64,000 bases of DNA from Enterobacter ludwigii (GTDB taxonomy: Bacteria; Pseudomonadota; Gammaproteobacteria; Enterobacterales; Enterobacteriaceae). Of the stretch, positions 34,617-46,447 are shown one piece after another; the first letter of the stretch is position 1; every line of letters starts with the position of its first letter. The stretch covers positions 1,025,442 to 1,089,441 of the forward strand of contig CEFQ01000010.1 in NCBI GenBank assembly GCA_900068845.1. Reading direction: 5' to 3'. The position numbers and the translations under genes were made by a program. The notes under the pieces were generated by a model, which had not been told where the DNA came from, made no database searches, and saw only the letters and a program-made list of their open reading frames with translations.

Positions 34617-34709
34617 GTGATTGAAATTGTTCGATTGCTGCTGGACATCGTCCGCATCATTCTTCAAATCATCGTTGCCCTTATGCAACTGACCGGTCAG
34701 GCACACTGA
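34617..34709 (+). CDS. tisB: TisB-like SOS-induced membrane toxin peptide
   Basis: A 30-residue hydrophobic, amphipathic helix peptide (MIEIVRLLLDIV...QLTGQAH) starting with GTG. The segment ILQIIVALMQL resembles ILKLIVAALQL of E. coli TisB (29 residues), with polar residues spaced along one face. TisB inserts in the inner membrane and lowers the proton motive force, aiding persistence. The ribosome-binding site GAGGAG (34604-34609) pairs with CTCCTC (34595-34600) in a tight hairpin, so direct initiation should be blocked, as in tisB. The leader is about 200 nt and holds the antisense target 77-94 nt upstream of the start. It is too short for routine gene calling. Confidence 0.82.
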   Translation: MIEIVRLLLDIVRIILQIIVALMQLTGQAH

Positions 34710-34724
34710 TCGGAACTTGAGACA

Positions 34725-34752
34725 AGGCGGAGCTCACCCCTCCGCCTTTTTT
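34725..34752 (+). terminator. Rho-independent terminator of the tisB-like mRNA
   Basis: AGGCGGA (34725-34731) pairs with TCCGCCT (34741-34747), followed by a T-run to 34752. Confidence 0.85.
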
Positions 34753-34824
34753 CGTTTGGATCAAAAACCGCTGCGCTAAAAACGCTACTATCCTCATCTC
34801 ATTCTTAATGCGAGGAAGTGCATC

Positions 34825-36207
34825 ATGGCAATCACGTTCGGGCCGATCTCCGCGCCAGTGAAATTCAGCGATGTTGAACCGGTTTTTCTCTCGGATGACA
34901 CGCTTTTGCAGCGCAAAAACGCGCTGCTGGCGGGCATGCAGCGTGAAGGTTTTGACACGCTGGTGATCTATGCCGACAAGGAGCACGGCGGCAATTTCGA
35001 ATATCTCAGCGGCTTTATCCCGCGTTTCGAAGAAGGGCTGCTGCTGCTGGATAAAAGCGGAGATTGCACGCTGGTGCTAGGCAATGAAAATCTCAAGATG
35101 GCACGCTTTTCCCGCATCCCTGCCACGCTGGTGCATACGCCGTACTTCTCGCTGCCCAACCAGCCGATGGATAATGAAGCGCCGCTGGAAAGCCTTTTCA
35201 AAGACGCTGGCCTGGATACCCGCAATAAAGTCGGGCTGGTTGGCTGGAAAATGTTCACGCCAGCCGCCGGCAAGGGGCGCACAATGTTTGATTTACCGTA
35301 CTTCATTGTGGAAGCGATCACGCGCACGCTGAAAGACGACGCCGTTGTAGAAAATGCCGTCCACCTGTTTATCGGCGATAACGGCGCACGCACCACCTGC
35401 AATGCCAATGAAATTGCGCATTACGAATACGGTGCCAATCTCGCGTCAAATTGCATGCTGGATGCGCTGAATGCCATTGAGGTTGGCGTGCGTGAAACCG
35501 AGTTGGGCGCGTTGCTCACCGCGGAAGGGCAGAACAATACGGTGGTGACTATCGCGGCCACCGGCAGCCGTTTCGACAAGGCGAATCTCTATCCCAGCTA
35601 CAAACAAGTACAGCGCGGCGATCCGCTTTCTCTGACGACCGCCTACAAAGGCGGCCTTTCCAGCCGTAGCGGTTTTGTCATTGCCGAACAAAGCGAACTG
35701 CCGCCAGACCAGCAAGATTATCTGGAGCGCATCGCCAAACCCTATTTCTCCGCAGTGGTCGGCTGGCTGGAAAATATTCGTTGCGGCATGAGCGGTGGCG
35801 CCCTGTATGCGCTGATCGAACAGATTTTACCCAAAGCCCGTTTCGGCTGGCATCTCAATCCGGGACATCTGGTGGCGGATGAAGAGTGGATGTCTTCGCC
35901 GATTTATCACGCTTCCACTGAACTGCTGAAAAGCGGCATGATGCTGCAGATTGATATCATCCCGTCCGTGCCCGGCTATAACGGGGCCAGCGCTGAAGAG
36001 TGCGTGGTGCTGGCCGATACGGCGCTACAAACCAGTATCCGCACCCATTATCCGGCGCTATGGCAGCGCATCGAAACCCGCCGCCGTTATCTGCGGGAAA
36101 CGATCGGCATTCAGCTGAGCGATGAAATCTTGCCGTTGTCGAACAGCGTGGCTTATCTGAGACCGTTCTTTTTGGCGAAAGATTTGGCGTTAAGCGTGGA
36201 GAAGTAA
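34825..36207 (+). CDS. M24-fold (creatinase/aminopeptidase P-like) protein, metal site apparently lost
   Basis: A 460-residue two-domain protein of the M24 'pita-bread' family: an N-terminal creatinase-like domain (residues ~15-190) and a C-terminal catalytic-fold domain. A His in LNPGHLVAD and a Glu pair in SAEECVVLAD occupy expected places, but the region that should carry the two metal-binding Asp residues reads SLTTAYKGGLSSRSGF with none. It may therefore be a metal-free hydrolase like creatinase, or an inactive relative. Single gene; its 3' end meets a palindromic repeat and a convergent LysR gene. Confidence 0.75.
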   Translation: MAITFGPISAPVKFSDVEPVFLSDDTLLQRKNALLAGMQREGFDTLVIYADKEHGGNFEYLSGFIPRFEEGLLLLDKSGDCTLVLGNENLKMARFSRIPATLVHTPYFSLPNQPMDNEAPLESLFKDAGLDTRNKVGLVGWKMFTPAAGKGRTMFDLPYFIVEAITRTLKDDAVVENAVHLFIGDNGARTTCNANEIAHYEYGANLASNCMLDALNAIEVGVRETELGALLTAEGQNNTVVTIAATGSRFDKANLYPSYKQVQRGDPLSLTTAYKGGLSSRSGFVIAEQSELPPDQQDYLERIAKPYFSAVVGWLENIRCGMSGGALYALIEQILPKARFGWHLNPGHLVADEEWMSSPIYHASTELLKSGMMLQIDIIPSVPGYNGASAEECVVLADTALQTSIRTHYPALWQRIETRRRYLRETIGIQLSDEILPLSNSVAYLRPFFLAKDLALSVEK

Positions 36208-36285
36208 GCAGGCTATTCTGGTCGCCATCAATGGCAATCCTAAGATGGAACAAGGCGCGCATTCATGCGTGCCTGCTTGAGAGTA

Positions 36286-36288
<3 letters not shown>
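36206..36288. repeat. Palindromic repeat related to the GGTCGCCAT family
   Basis: The ends AAGCAGGC and GCCTGCTT are inverted. The interior holds GGTCGCCATCAATGGC and GCGCGCATTCATGCG, the same words as at 19.1 kb. It fills the gap between the convergent M24 and LysR genes, starting in the last M24 codons. Confidence 0.65.
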
Positions 36289-37996
<1,708 letters not shown>

Positions 37997-38082
37997 CGTG
38001 CTCTTTTCTATGTGTTAAAGGGTTCACAACCTCTGATACAGCCTCACTCAGAGACGCGCACTATAGCATAGCGAATAAGAAG

Positions 38083-38114
38083 CGGCCTGGTCACGGTGTG
38101 CAGTCACCAGGCCG
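38083..38114 (-). terminator. Stem-loop after uxaC
   Basis: CGGCCTGGT and ACCAGGCCG form a 9-bp stem with a 14-nt loop, directly after the uxaC stop on the minus strand. The following T-content is poor, so its efficiency is unclear. Confidence 0.5.
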
Positions 38115-38117
38115 TAA

Positions 38118-39532
<1,415 letters not shown>

Positions 39533-39533
<1 letters not shown>

Positions 39534-40726
39534 TATTGAGCTTCCTGAGCAAAATAGGCACGGTGAATCGCCAGTTCGACGCCGCGAATTTCAGCCAAAC
39601 CTTTCAGTTGACCAATTGCCGAGTAGCCGGGATTGGTTTTTTTCTTCAGGTCATCCAGCATCTGGTGGCCGTGATCGGGGCGCATCGGAATCAAATCCTC
39701 CTGGCCTGCGGCTTTGCGCCGCTGCTCCTCTTCGGCAATCGCCTTGATCACCGCAAACATATCGACATCGCCACCCAAATGCGCGGCCTCGTGGAAGCTG
39801 TTTGGATTATCTTCCCGTTGAGTGGAACGCAGGTGCGCGAAGTAAATGCGCGGGCCGAAGCGCTTGACCATGCCGGCTAAATCATTCTCTGCCAGCACGC
39901 CGTACGAGCCGGTACACATAGTGAAACCGTTGGCAGGGCTGCTGACGGTATCGATCATCCACTGCAGATCGTCAGCGTTGGAAACAATGCGCGGCAGGCC
40001 AAGAATCGGGCGCGGCGGATCGTCCGGGTGCACCGCCATGCGCACGCCCACCTCTTCAGCAACCGCAACAATGGCGCGCAGGAAAGTGGCAAAATTCTCG
40101 CGCAACTCGGCTTTGCCAATGCCGTCATAGCGCGCCAGCTGGGCGCGGAACTGATCCAGCGTGTAACCTTCTTCAGCACCCGGCAAACCGGCGATGATAT
40201 TGCGCATCAGGCGGTTACGGTGCGCTTCACTCATGCTGGCAAAGCGTTCGGCGGCCTGGACAATCTCTTCCGTGGTGTAATCCCGCTCCGCACCGGGACG
40301 TTGCAGAATGTGCAGTTCAAACACCGCAAACTCAATCTGATCAAAGCGCAGCGCTTTGGCGCCATCCGGCAGCAGATACTCGAGATCGGTACGCGTCCAG
40401 TCGAGAATCGGCATGAAGTTGTAGCACACGGTTTTGATGCCGCACTGCGCCAGATTGCGTAGCGACTGCTGATAGTTGCTGATCCAGTGCTGACAGCGGC
40501 CGCTGCCGGTTTTGATCTCTTCATGAATCGGCACGCTTTCCACCACCGACCACACCAATCCTGCAGCTTCCACCAGCGCCTTGCGCTGCATGATTTCGTC
40601 TACTGTCCACACTTCGCCGTTGGGGATGTGATGCAGTGCGGTGACGATGCCGGTTGCGCCCGCCTGGCGCGCATCGGCAAGAGAGACGGGATCGTTGGGG
40701 CCATACCAGCGCCAGGTCTGCTTCAT
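39533..40726 (-). CDS. uxuA: Mannonate dehydratase UxuA
   Basis: A 397-residue TIM-barrel enzyme that makes 2-keto-3-deoxygluconate from D-mannonate with Fe2+/Mn2+. It is collinear with E. coli Uxu[78 protein letters not shown] and [13 protein letters not shown]. First gene of the uxuA-uxaC operon; UxuR-like operators lie just upstream. Confidence 0.95.
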
Positions 40727-40743
40727 GTTGTTACCTCACTTAG

Positions 40744-40759
40744 AATAGGTTGACCAATA
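40744..40759. promoter_or_regulatory. UxuR/ExuR-type operator 1
   Basis: AATAGGTTGACCAATA resembles the UxuR/ExuR consensus (ATTGGTNNACCAAT type) with one weaker half. It lies 18 bp upstream of uxuA, where a bound repressor would block transcription. Confidence 0.6.
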
Positions 40760-40848
40760 CTCTTTGTCAGCGTGGTGCATCAAGTACTGCTCACGCGATT
40801 AAGGGGCAAAACTCTGCTCTTTGTGGGGGTAAGTCAACCTGTTGAGTA

Positions 40849-40866
40849 ATTTTGGTTAACCAGATC
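40849..40866. promoter_or_regulatory. UxuR/ExuR-type operator 2
   Basis: The perfect 10-bp palindrome TGGTTAACCA (40853-40862) inside AATTTTGGTTAACCAGAT matches the hexuronate-repressor consensus. It lies about 95 bp upstream of the MFS transporter gene, so both divergent operons may be controlled together. Confidence 0.65.
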
Positions 40867-40956
40867 ACAATTGCGATATTAAGCTGGCGACCACTTTTGG
40901 CGACTGTGGTTCACTCCTGGCGGATGGTTAGAAATGACTCACTAATGGAGAACCCG

Positions 40957-42258
40957 ATGAATCGCAGTTTAAATCCAGGGATAACTGCCGCAGGTACCAA
41001 GCGCACGTTGCGCAATTTACGCTGGTGGGTGTTGGTGCTGTTCTTAGCTGGCGTCACGGTCAACTACATCACCCGCAACTCATTGGGCTTGCTGGCCCCC
41101 GAGCTCAAAACCAGCCTCAACATTACTACCGAACAATATTCGTGGATCGTCGGCGCATTCCAGCTGGCTTATACCTTCTTCCAACCGATTTGTGGCTGGC
41201 TGATCGACGTCATCGGTCTAAAAGTCGGCTTCCTGATCTGCGCCACAGTCTGGGCTGTCGCCTGTTTGTGCCACGCTGGCGCGGCCAGCTGGGTGCATTT
41301 GGCTATCCTGCGATTTGTCATGGGCGGCGCAGAAGCGGCGGCAACGCCCGCTAACGCCAAAGTGATTGGCGAATGGTTCCCAAAAAAAGAGCGTCCCATC
41401 GCCGCCGGTTGGGCGGGCGTGGGTTTCTCGCTTGGCGCGATGTTGGCACCGCCGATTATCTACTTTGCCCATGCTTCGTTTGGCTGGCAGGGCGCGTTTC
41501 TGTTTACCGGCTGCCTGGCGCTGGGCTGGGTGGTGCTGTGGTGGCTGCTGTATCGCGATCCCGAACAGCATCCCAATTTGCAGGCCTCAGAGCTGGAATT
41601 TATTCGTCAGGACAACGAGCCACCCGCGGTGAAACTGCCGTTCTTTACCGCGCTGAAAACCGTGTCGAAAAACAAACGTTTTTACGGCATCGCCATTCCC
41701 GCATTTATGGCCGAGCCCGCCTGGGGCGTGTTGAGTTTTTGGGTGCCGCTTTATCTGGCTAAAGAGCTGGGTATGGATCTGAAACAGATCGCCATGTTCG
41801 CCTGGCTGCCGTTTCTCGCCGCAGATTTAGGCAGTGCGGCCAGCGGCTACCTGACGCGGCTCTACACCAAAATGTTTGGCTTCACCCAGGTCAATTCGGT
41901 GGTGGCGAGTTCGGTAACCGGCGCTTTCCTGATGCTGTCGTTAGCGCTGGTGGCGGTCACCAAAGATCCTTACGTCGCGATTGCGCTGATCTCAATTGGT
42001 GGTTTCGGTCATCAGATCATCTCCTGCATGCTGAGCGCGCTGGTGGTGGAGAAGTTTGATAAAGGCCAGATGGCCACCGTCAACGGTATGCGCGGCTCGT
42101 TCGCCTGGATCTCCAGCTTCCTGTTCTCACTGCTGATCGGTGTTACCGCCGACACCATTGGATTTAATCCGCTATTTGTCGCCATGGGCTTCTTTGACCT
42201 GATTGGCGCAGTCTTCCTGATTGCTTTTATTGCTGAACGTCGCGCACAGCGCGCATGA
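40957..42258 (+). CDS. MFS transporter, hexuronate (ExuT-like) family
   Basis: A 433-residue permease with twelve predicted helices of the anion:cation symporter group. Marks are FLAGVTVNYITRNSLGLLAPEL in the first helix region and RFVMGGAEAAATPANAKVIGEWFP after helix 4. The start at 40957 has GGAG six bases upstream; longer starts have none. It is close to ExuT but its direct partner is a GH31 glycosidase 14 bp downstream, so it may import a uronate or a uronate-containing glycoside rather than free glucuronate. Confidence 0.8.
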   Translation: MNRSLNPGITAAGTKRTLRNLRWWVLVLFLAGVTVNYITRNSLGLLAPELKTSLNITTEQYSWIVGAFQLAYTFFQPICGWLIDVIGLKVGFLICATVWAVACLCHAGAASWVHLAILRFVMGGAEAAATPANAKVIGEWFPKKERPIAAGWAGVGFSLGAMLAPPIIYFAHASFGWQGAFLFTGCLALGWVVLWWLLYRDPEQHPNLQASELEFIRQDNEPPAVKLPFFTALKTVSKNKRFYGIAIPAFMAEPAWGVLSFWVPLYLAKELGMDLKQIAMFAWLPFLAADLGSAASGYLTRLYTKMFGFTQVNSVVASSVTGAFLMLSLALVAVTKDPYVAIALISIGGFGHQIISCMLSALVVEKFDKGQMATVNGMRGSFAWISSFLFSLLIGVTADTIGFNPLFVAMGFFDLIGAVFLIAFIAERRAQRA

Positions 42259-42272
42259 AAAAGTAGGTAACG

Positions 42273-44666
42273 ATGAAAACGTTAAAAAATTGGTCATTAG
42301 CCGATTCCGATGCGCACCATGTGGCGTTAACCGTCGATGGCAAACACACGCTGTGCCTGTATGTGCTGGATGCGGGCCTGTTCCGCGTGGCGATTAAACG
42401 TCAGGGCGCCTATAGCCTCGATCGCACCTGGAGCATCGCACCAGAAAGCGATATGCCGTGGGAAGGGCGTCAGCGCGACAGCCTGGCGGGCTTCGCCTTG
42501 CCGTCGTTCACGCTGGAAGAAGAGGGTGACACGCTGGTGGTGGCCACCGATAAGCTGCGGGTGATTGTGCATCAGCCGCTGGCGCTGGAGTGGCAATATT
42601 GCGACAGCCACGGCGTATGGCAACTGCTGACTTGCGACCGTCCCACCAGCGCTTATCAAATTAACGCGCACGGCGATGGCGTGGCACACTATCAGCGCCG
42701 CATGAATGACGATCGCTATTACGGACTGGGTGAAAAAAGCGGCGATTTGCAGCGCAACGGGCAACGCTATGAGATGCGCAACCTGGATGCGATGGGCTAC
42801 AACGCGGCCTCCACCGATCCGCTGTATAAGCATGTGCCGTTTACCATCACACGCCGCGACAACGTTAGTTTTGGTCTTTATTACGATAACCTCAGCAGCA
42901 GTTGGTTTGACCTGGGTAATGAGCTCGATAATTATCACCAGCCATACCGCCGCTGGCAGGCCGAAAGCGGTGATATCGACTATTACCTGTTTGTCGGTAA
43001 CAAGGTGCTGGATATCACCAAAGCCTTCGTGCGGCTGACCGGTAAAACGCTGTTCGGCCCGAAATGGAGTCTTGGTTACAGCGGGTCGACCATGCATTAC
43101 ACCGATGCGCCGGATGCGCAAAACCAGCTGATGAACTTCATTCGCCTGTGTGAAGAGCATGATATTCCGTGCGATTCGTTCCAGCTTTCATCCGGCTATA
43201 CCTCAATTAACAACAAGCGTTACGTGTTCAACTGGAATTACGACAAAGTACCGCAGCCCGAAGTGATGAGTCAGGCATTTCACGACGCAGGCTTGCGCCT
43301 CGCCGCCAATATCAAACCGTGCTTGTTGCAGGATCATCCGCGTTACAACGAAGTGGCAGAGCAAGGTCTGTTCATTCGCGATTCTGAAGAGGATGCGCCG
43401 GAGCGTTCGGTGTTCTGGGATGACGAAGGGTCACATCTTGATTTTACCCATCCACAAGCTGTCGCCTGGTGGCAGGAAAATGTCACCAAACAGCTGCTGG
43501 TAAAGGGCATCGATTCCACCTGGAACGATAACAACGAATATGAAGTGTGGGATGGCGAAGCGCGCTGCCACGGTTTCGGCACGCCCATTGCCATCAAACA
43601 CATTCGCCCAGTCATGCCACTGCTAATGATGCGCGCCTCAATGGAAGCGCAACAGCGTTTTGCGCCGGAGAAGCGGCCGTTCCTGATTTCACGTTCAGGT
43701 TGTGCCGGGATGCAGCGCTATGTGCAAACCTGGAGCGGCGATAACCGCACCAACTGGACCACGCTGCGTTACAACATCCGCATGGGATTGGGCATGAGCC
43801 TATCCGGCTTGTACAACGTGGGACATGATGTTGGCGGGTTCTCTGGCGATAAGCCAGACGCAGAACTGTTTGTGCGCTGGGTGCAGAACGGCGTGATGCA
43901 TCCGCGTTTCACCATTCACTCGTGGAATGACGATCGCACCGTTAATGAGCCCTGGATGTATCCGGCGGCCACGCCAGCGATCCGCGCCGCCATTGAGCTA
44001 CGTTATCGTCTGCTGCCTTATCTCTACACGCTGCTGTGGCAGGCGCATGCTGACGATGAGCCGATGCTGCGTCCCACCTTCCTCGATCATGAACAGGATG
44101 CGCAGACGTTTGCCGAGTGCGACGAGTTTATGTTGGGCCGCGATCTGCTGGTGGCCAGCGTGGTCGAGCCCGGTCAGCGCGCGCGTCGTCTGTGGCTGCC
44201 CGACAACCAAACCGGCTGGTATGATTTTGCCAGTCAGCAATGGTACAGCGGCGGTCAGTGGATCACACTGGATGCGCCATTGGAAACCCAGCCGATGCTA
44301 GTGCGCGCCGGTGCGGGCTTGCCGCTCAGCGAGCGCCTGCGCCATGTCGACACAGCATCGGATGATTGTCGCACGCTGCACCTGTTCCCAATCAAAGGTA
44401 AGGGCGTCAGCAACGGCGTACTGTTTGAGGATGATGGCGAAAGCTGGGGTTACCAGCAGGGCAACGCGCTGTGGCTGAACTGGGAAATGCGCAGTGATGC
44501 GTCATCGATTCACCTTAACTTCCAGCGCAATGGCCGCTTCCAGCCGGCATGGCAAGCACTGAGGGTTACGCTGCCGCCGGGTGAACAGCGCCAACTATTT
44601 ATTGATGGCGTCGCGGTCAATAACGCGCAGGCAGAAGCGGTGTTGGCAGAGATTGCAGCAGTGTAA
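42273..44666 (+). CDS. Glycoside hydrolase family 31, cytoplasmic
   Basis: A 797-residue GH31 enzyme: N-terminal beta-sandwich, TIM barrel with the nucleophile in STWNDNNEYE (Asp419) and the acid/base in TWSGDNRTNW (Asp490), then C-terminal beta domains. The family covers alpha-glucosidases, alpha-xylosidases and sulfoquinovosidases. There is no signal peptide, so the substrate must be imported, most likely by the MFS protein of the same operon. GH31 hydrolysis of an alpha-linked uronide would fit the context but is not an established activity of the family as I know it. Confidence 0.85.
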   Translation: MKTLKNWSLADSDAHHVALTVDGKHTLCLYVLDAGLFRVAIKRQGAYSLDRTWSIAPESDMPWEGRQRDSLAGFALPSFTLEEEGDTLVVATDKLRVIVHQPLALEWQYCDSHGVWQLLTCDRPTSAYQINAHGDGVAHYQRRMNDDRYYGLGEKSGDLQRNGQRYEMRNLDAMGYNAASTDPLYKHVPFTITRRDNVSFGLYYDNLSSSWFDLGNELDNYHQPYRRWQAESGDIDYYLFVGNKVLDITKAFVRLTGKTLFGPKWSLGYSGSTMHYTDAPDAQNQLMNFIRLCEEHDIPCDSFQLSSGYTSINNKRYVFNWNYDKVPQPEVMSQAFHDAGLRLAANIKPCLLQDHPRYNEVAEQGLFIRDSEEDAPERSVFWDDEGSHLDFTHPQAVAWWQENVTKQLLVKGIDSTWNDNNEYEVWDGEARCHGFGTPIAIKHIRPVMPLLMMRASMEAQQRFAPEKRPFLISRSGCAGMQRYVQTWSGDNRTNWTTLRYNIRMGLGMSLSGLYNVGHDVGGFSGDKPDAELFVRWVQNGVMHPRFTIHSWNDDRTVNEPWMYPAATPAIRAAIELRYRLLPYLYTLLWQAHADDEPMLRPTFLDHEQDAQTFAECDEFMLGRDLLVASVVEPGQRARRLWLPDNQTGWYDFASQQWYSGGQWITLDAPLETQPMLVRAGAGLPLSERLRHVDTASDDCRTLHLFPIKGKGVSNGVLFEDDGESWGYQQGNALWLNWEMRSDASSIHLNFQRNGRFQPAWQALRVTLPPGEQRQLFIDGVAVNNAQAEAVLAEIAAV

Positions 44667-44682
44667 TGCTTGTGATGGGTCG

Positions 44683-44830
44683 CCATACATGGCGTAATGC
44701 CGATCAGTTAAGCCCCGTATTAATTACCGCACATTCCGTAGCGGCGCGATTTATCGCGCAATAAATTGCGCCGCTACAAGGTGTGCGCCAGGTAGTTGGG
44801 GTTTTGTAGGGTGCGCATTCATGTGCACCA
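44683..44830 (+). repeat. Composite palindromic repeat, copy C (hairpin 44738-44777)
   Basis: Contains CGCCATACATGGCGTAATGC, the 40-nt hairpin GTAGCGGCGC/GCGCCGCTAC, CAAGGTGTGCGCCAGG, and then GTAGGGTGCGCATTCATG. It is almost identical over about 110 bp to the copy at 60.9 kb. Confidence 0.87.
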
Positions 44831-44848
44831 TGAAAAAAGATAACTAGA

Positions 44849-45394
44849 TCAATCAATTAATCCTTTCGCCCGCGCCAACAAAAACGCAGTGACCGATGTC
44901 GCATCGCTGATCTTTCCTGCCAGGATCAGTTCAAGAAACGCAGCGAGGGTGATTTTCCTTGCAGTCAATCCCACTTCTTCTGCATCAAGTTTTTGCCCCT
45001 GATACGTTAACTCGCGCGCCAGATAAATGTGATAGCCCTGCGCGGAGTAGCCTTGCGCTAACTTTTGATAACCCACGTAATCGAGCTGCCCGGCAATCAG
45101 TCCGGTTTCTTCTAACAACTCGCCGGCGGCAAGATCTTCAGGCGCGGCATCGGGCACGAGCTCCCAGCTTCCCTGTGGCAGCTCGAGGGTGCGTTCGCCA
45201 AGGGGATAACGGAATTGCTCCACCACATAAATGTGATCGTGCTCAACCGGCAAAATCACCACAAAATCACTCTTCTCAATCACCGAATAGATGCCTTCGC
45301 TGCCATCGGCACGCTGAATTTTATCCTCTTTCAAGGTCAACCAGCGGTTGCGGTAGATTTCTGTCGAAGCGAGCGTATGGATTTCAGGTTTCAC
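44849..45394 (-). CDS. Nudix hydrolase, ADP-sugar pyrophosphatase type
   Basis: A 181-residue Nudix protein of the NudF/NudK-like group that cleaves nucleoside-diphosphate sugars. The Nudix helix is AAGELLEETGL, with the catalytic EExG present but the usual first Arg of REUXEE replaced by Gly. The GTG start at 45394 has GGAGG six bases upstream; an in-frame ATG at 45466 lacks a site and would run into the neighbouring promoter. QFRYPLGERTLELPQGSWE is typical of the subgroup. Confidence 0.83.
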   Translation of the reverse strand: MKPEIHTLASTEIYRNRWLTLKEDKIQRADGSEGIYSVIEKSDFVVILPVEHDHIYVVEQFRYPLGERTLELPQGSWELVPDAAPEDLAAGELLEETGLIAGQLDYVGYQKLAQGYSAQGYHIYLARELTYQGQKLDAEEVGLTARKITLAAFLELILAGKISDATSVTAFLLARAKGLID

Positions 45395-45462
45395 TGGTGG
45401 CCTCCGTGATCGTAAGGAATGCGCCACTATAACCCCGTTCGCCGTACGCATTATCTGAATGT

Positions 45463-46344
45463 TCACGCGCGCGTTTGCATCGCCTGTTTCAAGGCATTCA
45501 GGAATACCGTGACACGGGTTGGCAGATGGCGGGCAGTGGGAAACAGCGCCCAGACGCCAAGCAACTGCGGTTGTGCATCTCGTAAGGCAATCTCACGCAG
45601 TTCACCCGCCGCTAACTCTTCCTGCACATCCCACGCCGAGAGTTGCGCGATGCCGCTGCCCGATACGCATAAGGTGCGTACGCCTTCCACATTGCTGCCG
45701 CTGAAACGGCCTTCAACGCTGACGCTGGAAATATGATCGTCGATCACAAAACTCCATTGCGGCACGCCGGATAAACGCAGGCAGTTGTGCTGATGCAAAT
45801 CGGCCAACATGTGTGGCGTGCCGCAGCGCGCTAAATAGTCTGGTGAGGCACACAGCACGCGTGGATTATCCGCCAGTCGCTGCGCCACTAAACGTGAGTC
45901 CCGCAGCGGTGCGATACGAATGGCAACATCGTAGCCGAGCCCAACAATATCGGTGACATTGTCGCTGAGCTGAAAATCGATCTTCAGTTCGGGATTTTCC
46001 GCCATTAGCGCGGGCAGCAAAGGAATAATGGTACGGCGACCAAAGCCTGAAGGCGCGGTGATGCGCAGCTGGCCGGTGGCGCCCTGTTTATCCGGCGAGA
46101 ACAGATTGCGCGCGCTCTGTTCGGTCTCGGCCAGCGTTTTGGCGTAGGGCAGAAACTCTTCGCCTTCATCCGTCAAGGCGATGGCGCGGGTGGTGCGATG
46201 CAACAAACGCACGCCAAGATCTTCCTCCAGTGAAGCGAGCCGGCGCGATACCGTCATCGGCGTGGTGTTCATTCGCCGCGCCGCCTGCGTCAGGCTACGC
46301 GTCTGGGTGACCATCAGGAACACCTCAACATCCTTTGAATTCAT
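45463..46344 (-). CDS. LysR-family regulator divergent from an old yellow enzyme
   Basis: A 293-residue LysR protein with the N-terminal HTH (SLTQAARRMNTTPMTVSRRLASLE, LLHRTTRAIALTDEG) and effector domain. It is divergent from the OYE gene with a 103-bp gap, so it most likely regulates that enzyme. The inducing compound is unknown. Confidence 0.87.
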   Translation of the reverse strand: MNSKDVEVFLMVTQTRSLTQAARRMNTTPMTVSRRLASLEEDLGVRLLHRTTRAIALTDEGEEFLPYAKTLAETEQSARNLFSPDKQGATGQLRITAPSGFGRRTIIPLLPALMAENPELKIDFQLSDNVTDIVGLGYDVAIRIAPLRDSRLVAQRLADNPRVLCASPDYLARCGTPHMLADLHQHNCLRLSGVPQWSFVIDDHISSVSVEGRFSGSNVEGVRTLCVSGSGIAQLSAWDVQEELAAGELREIALRDAQPQLLGVWALFPTARHLPTRVTVFLNALKQAMQTRA

Positions 46345-46447
46345 TGTAACGATTTCCGTTATGCAGACGTATCATCATTGGCCATTTTTGGCCTCATAGT
46401 GACAGAATATACTGCGCTCTGTAGATAATCCGCATCCAGAGAGCAAT

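Noticed and set aside
34509-34706. A 65-codon minus-strand frame opposite the tisB-like gene
   Set aside because: It is only the shadow of the toxin leader and coding region, with no start signal; the plus-strand peptide has the RBS, LexA box and terminator.
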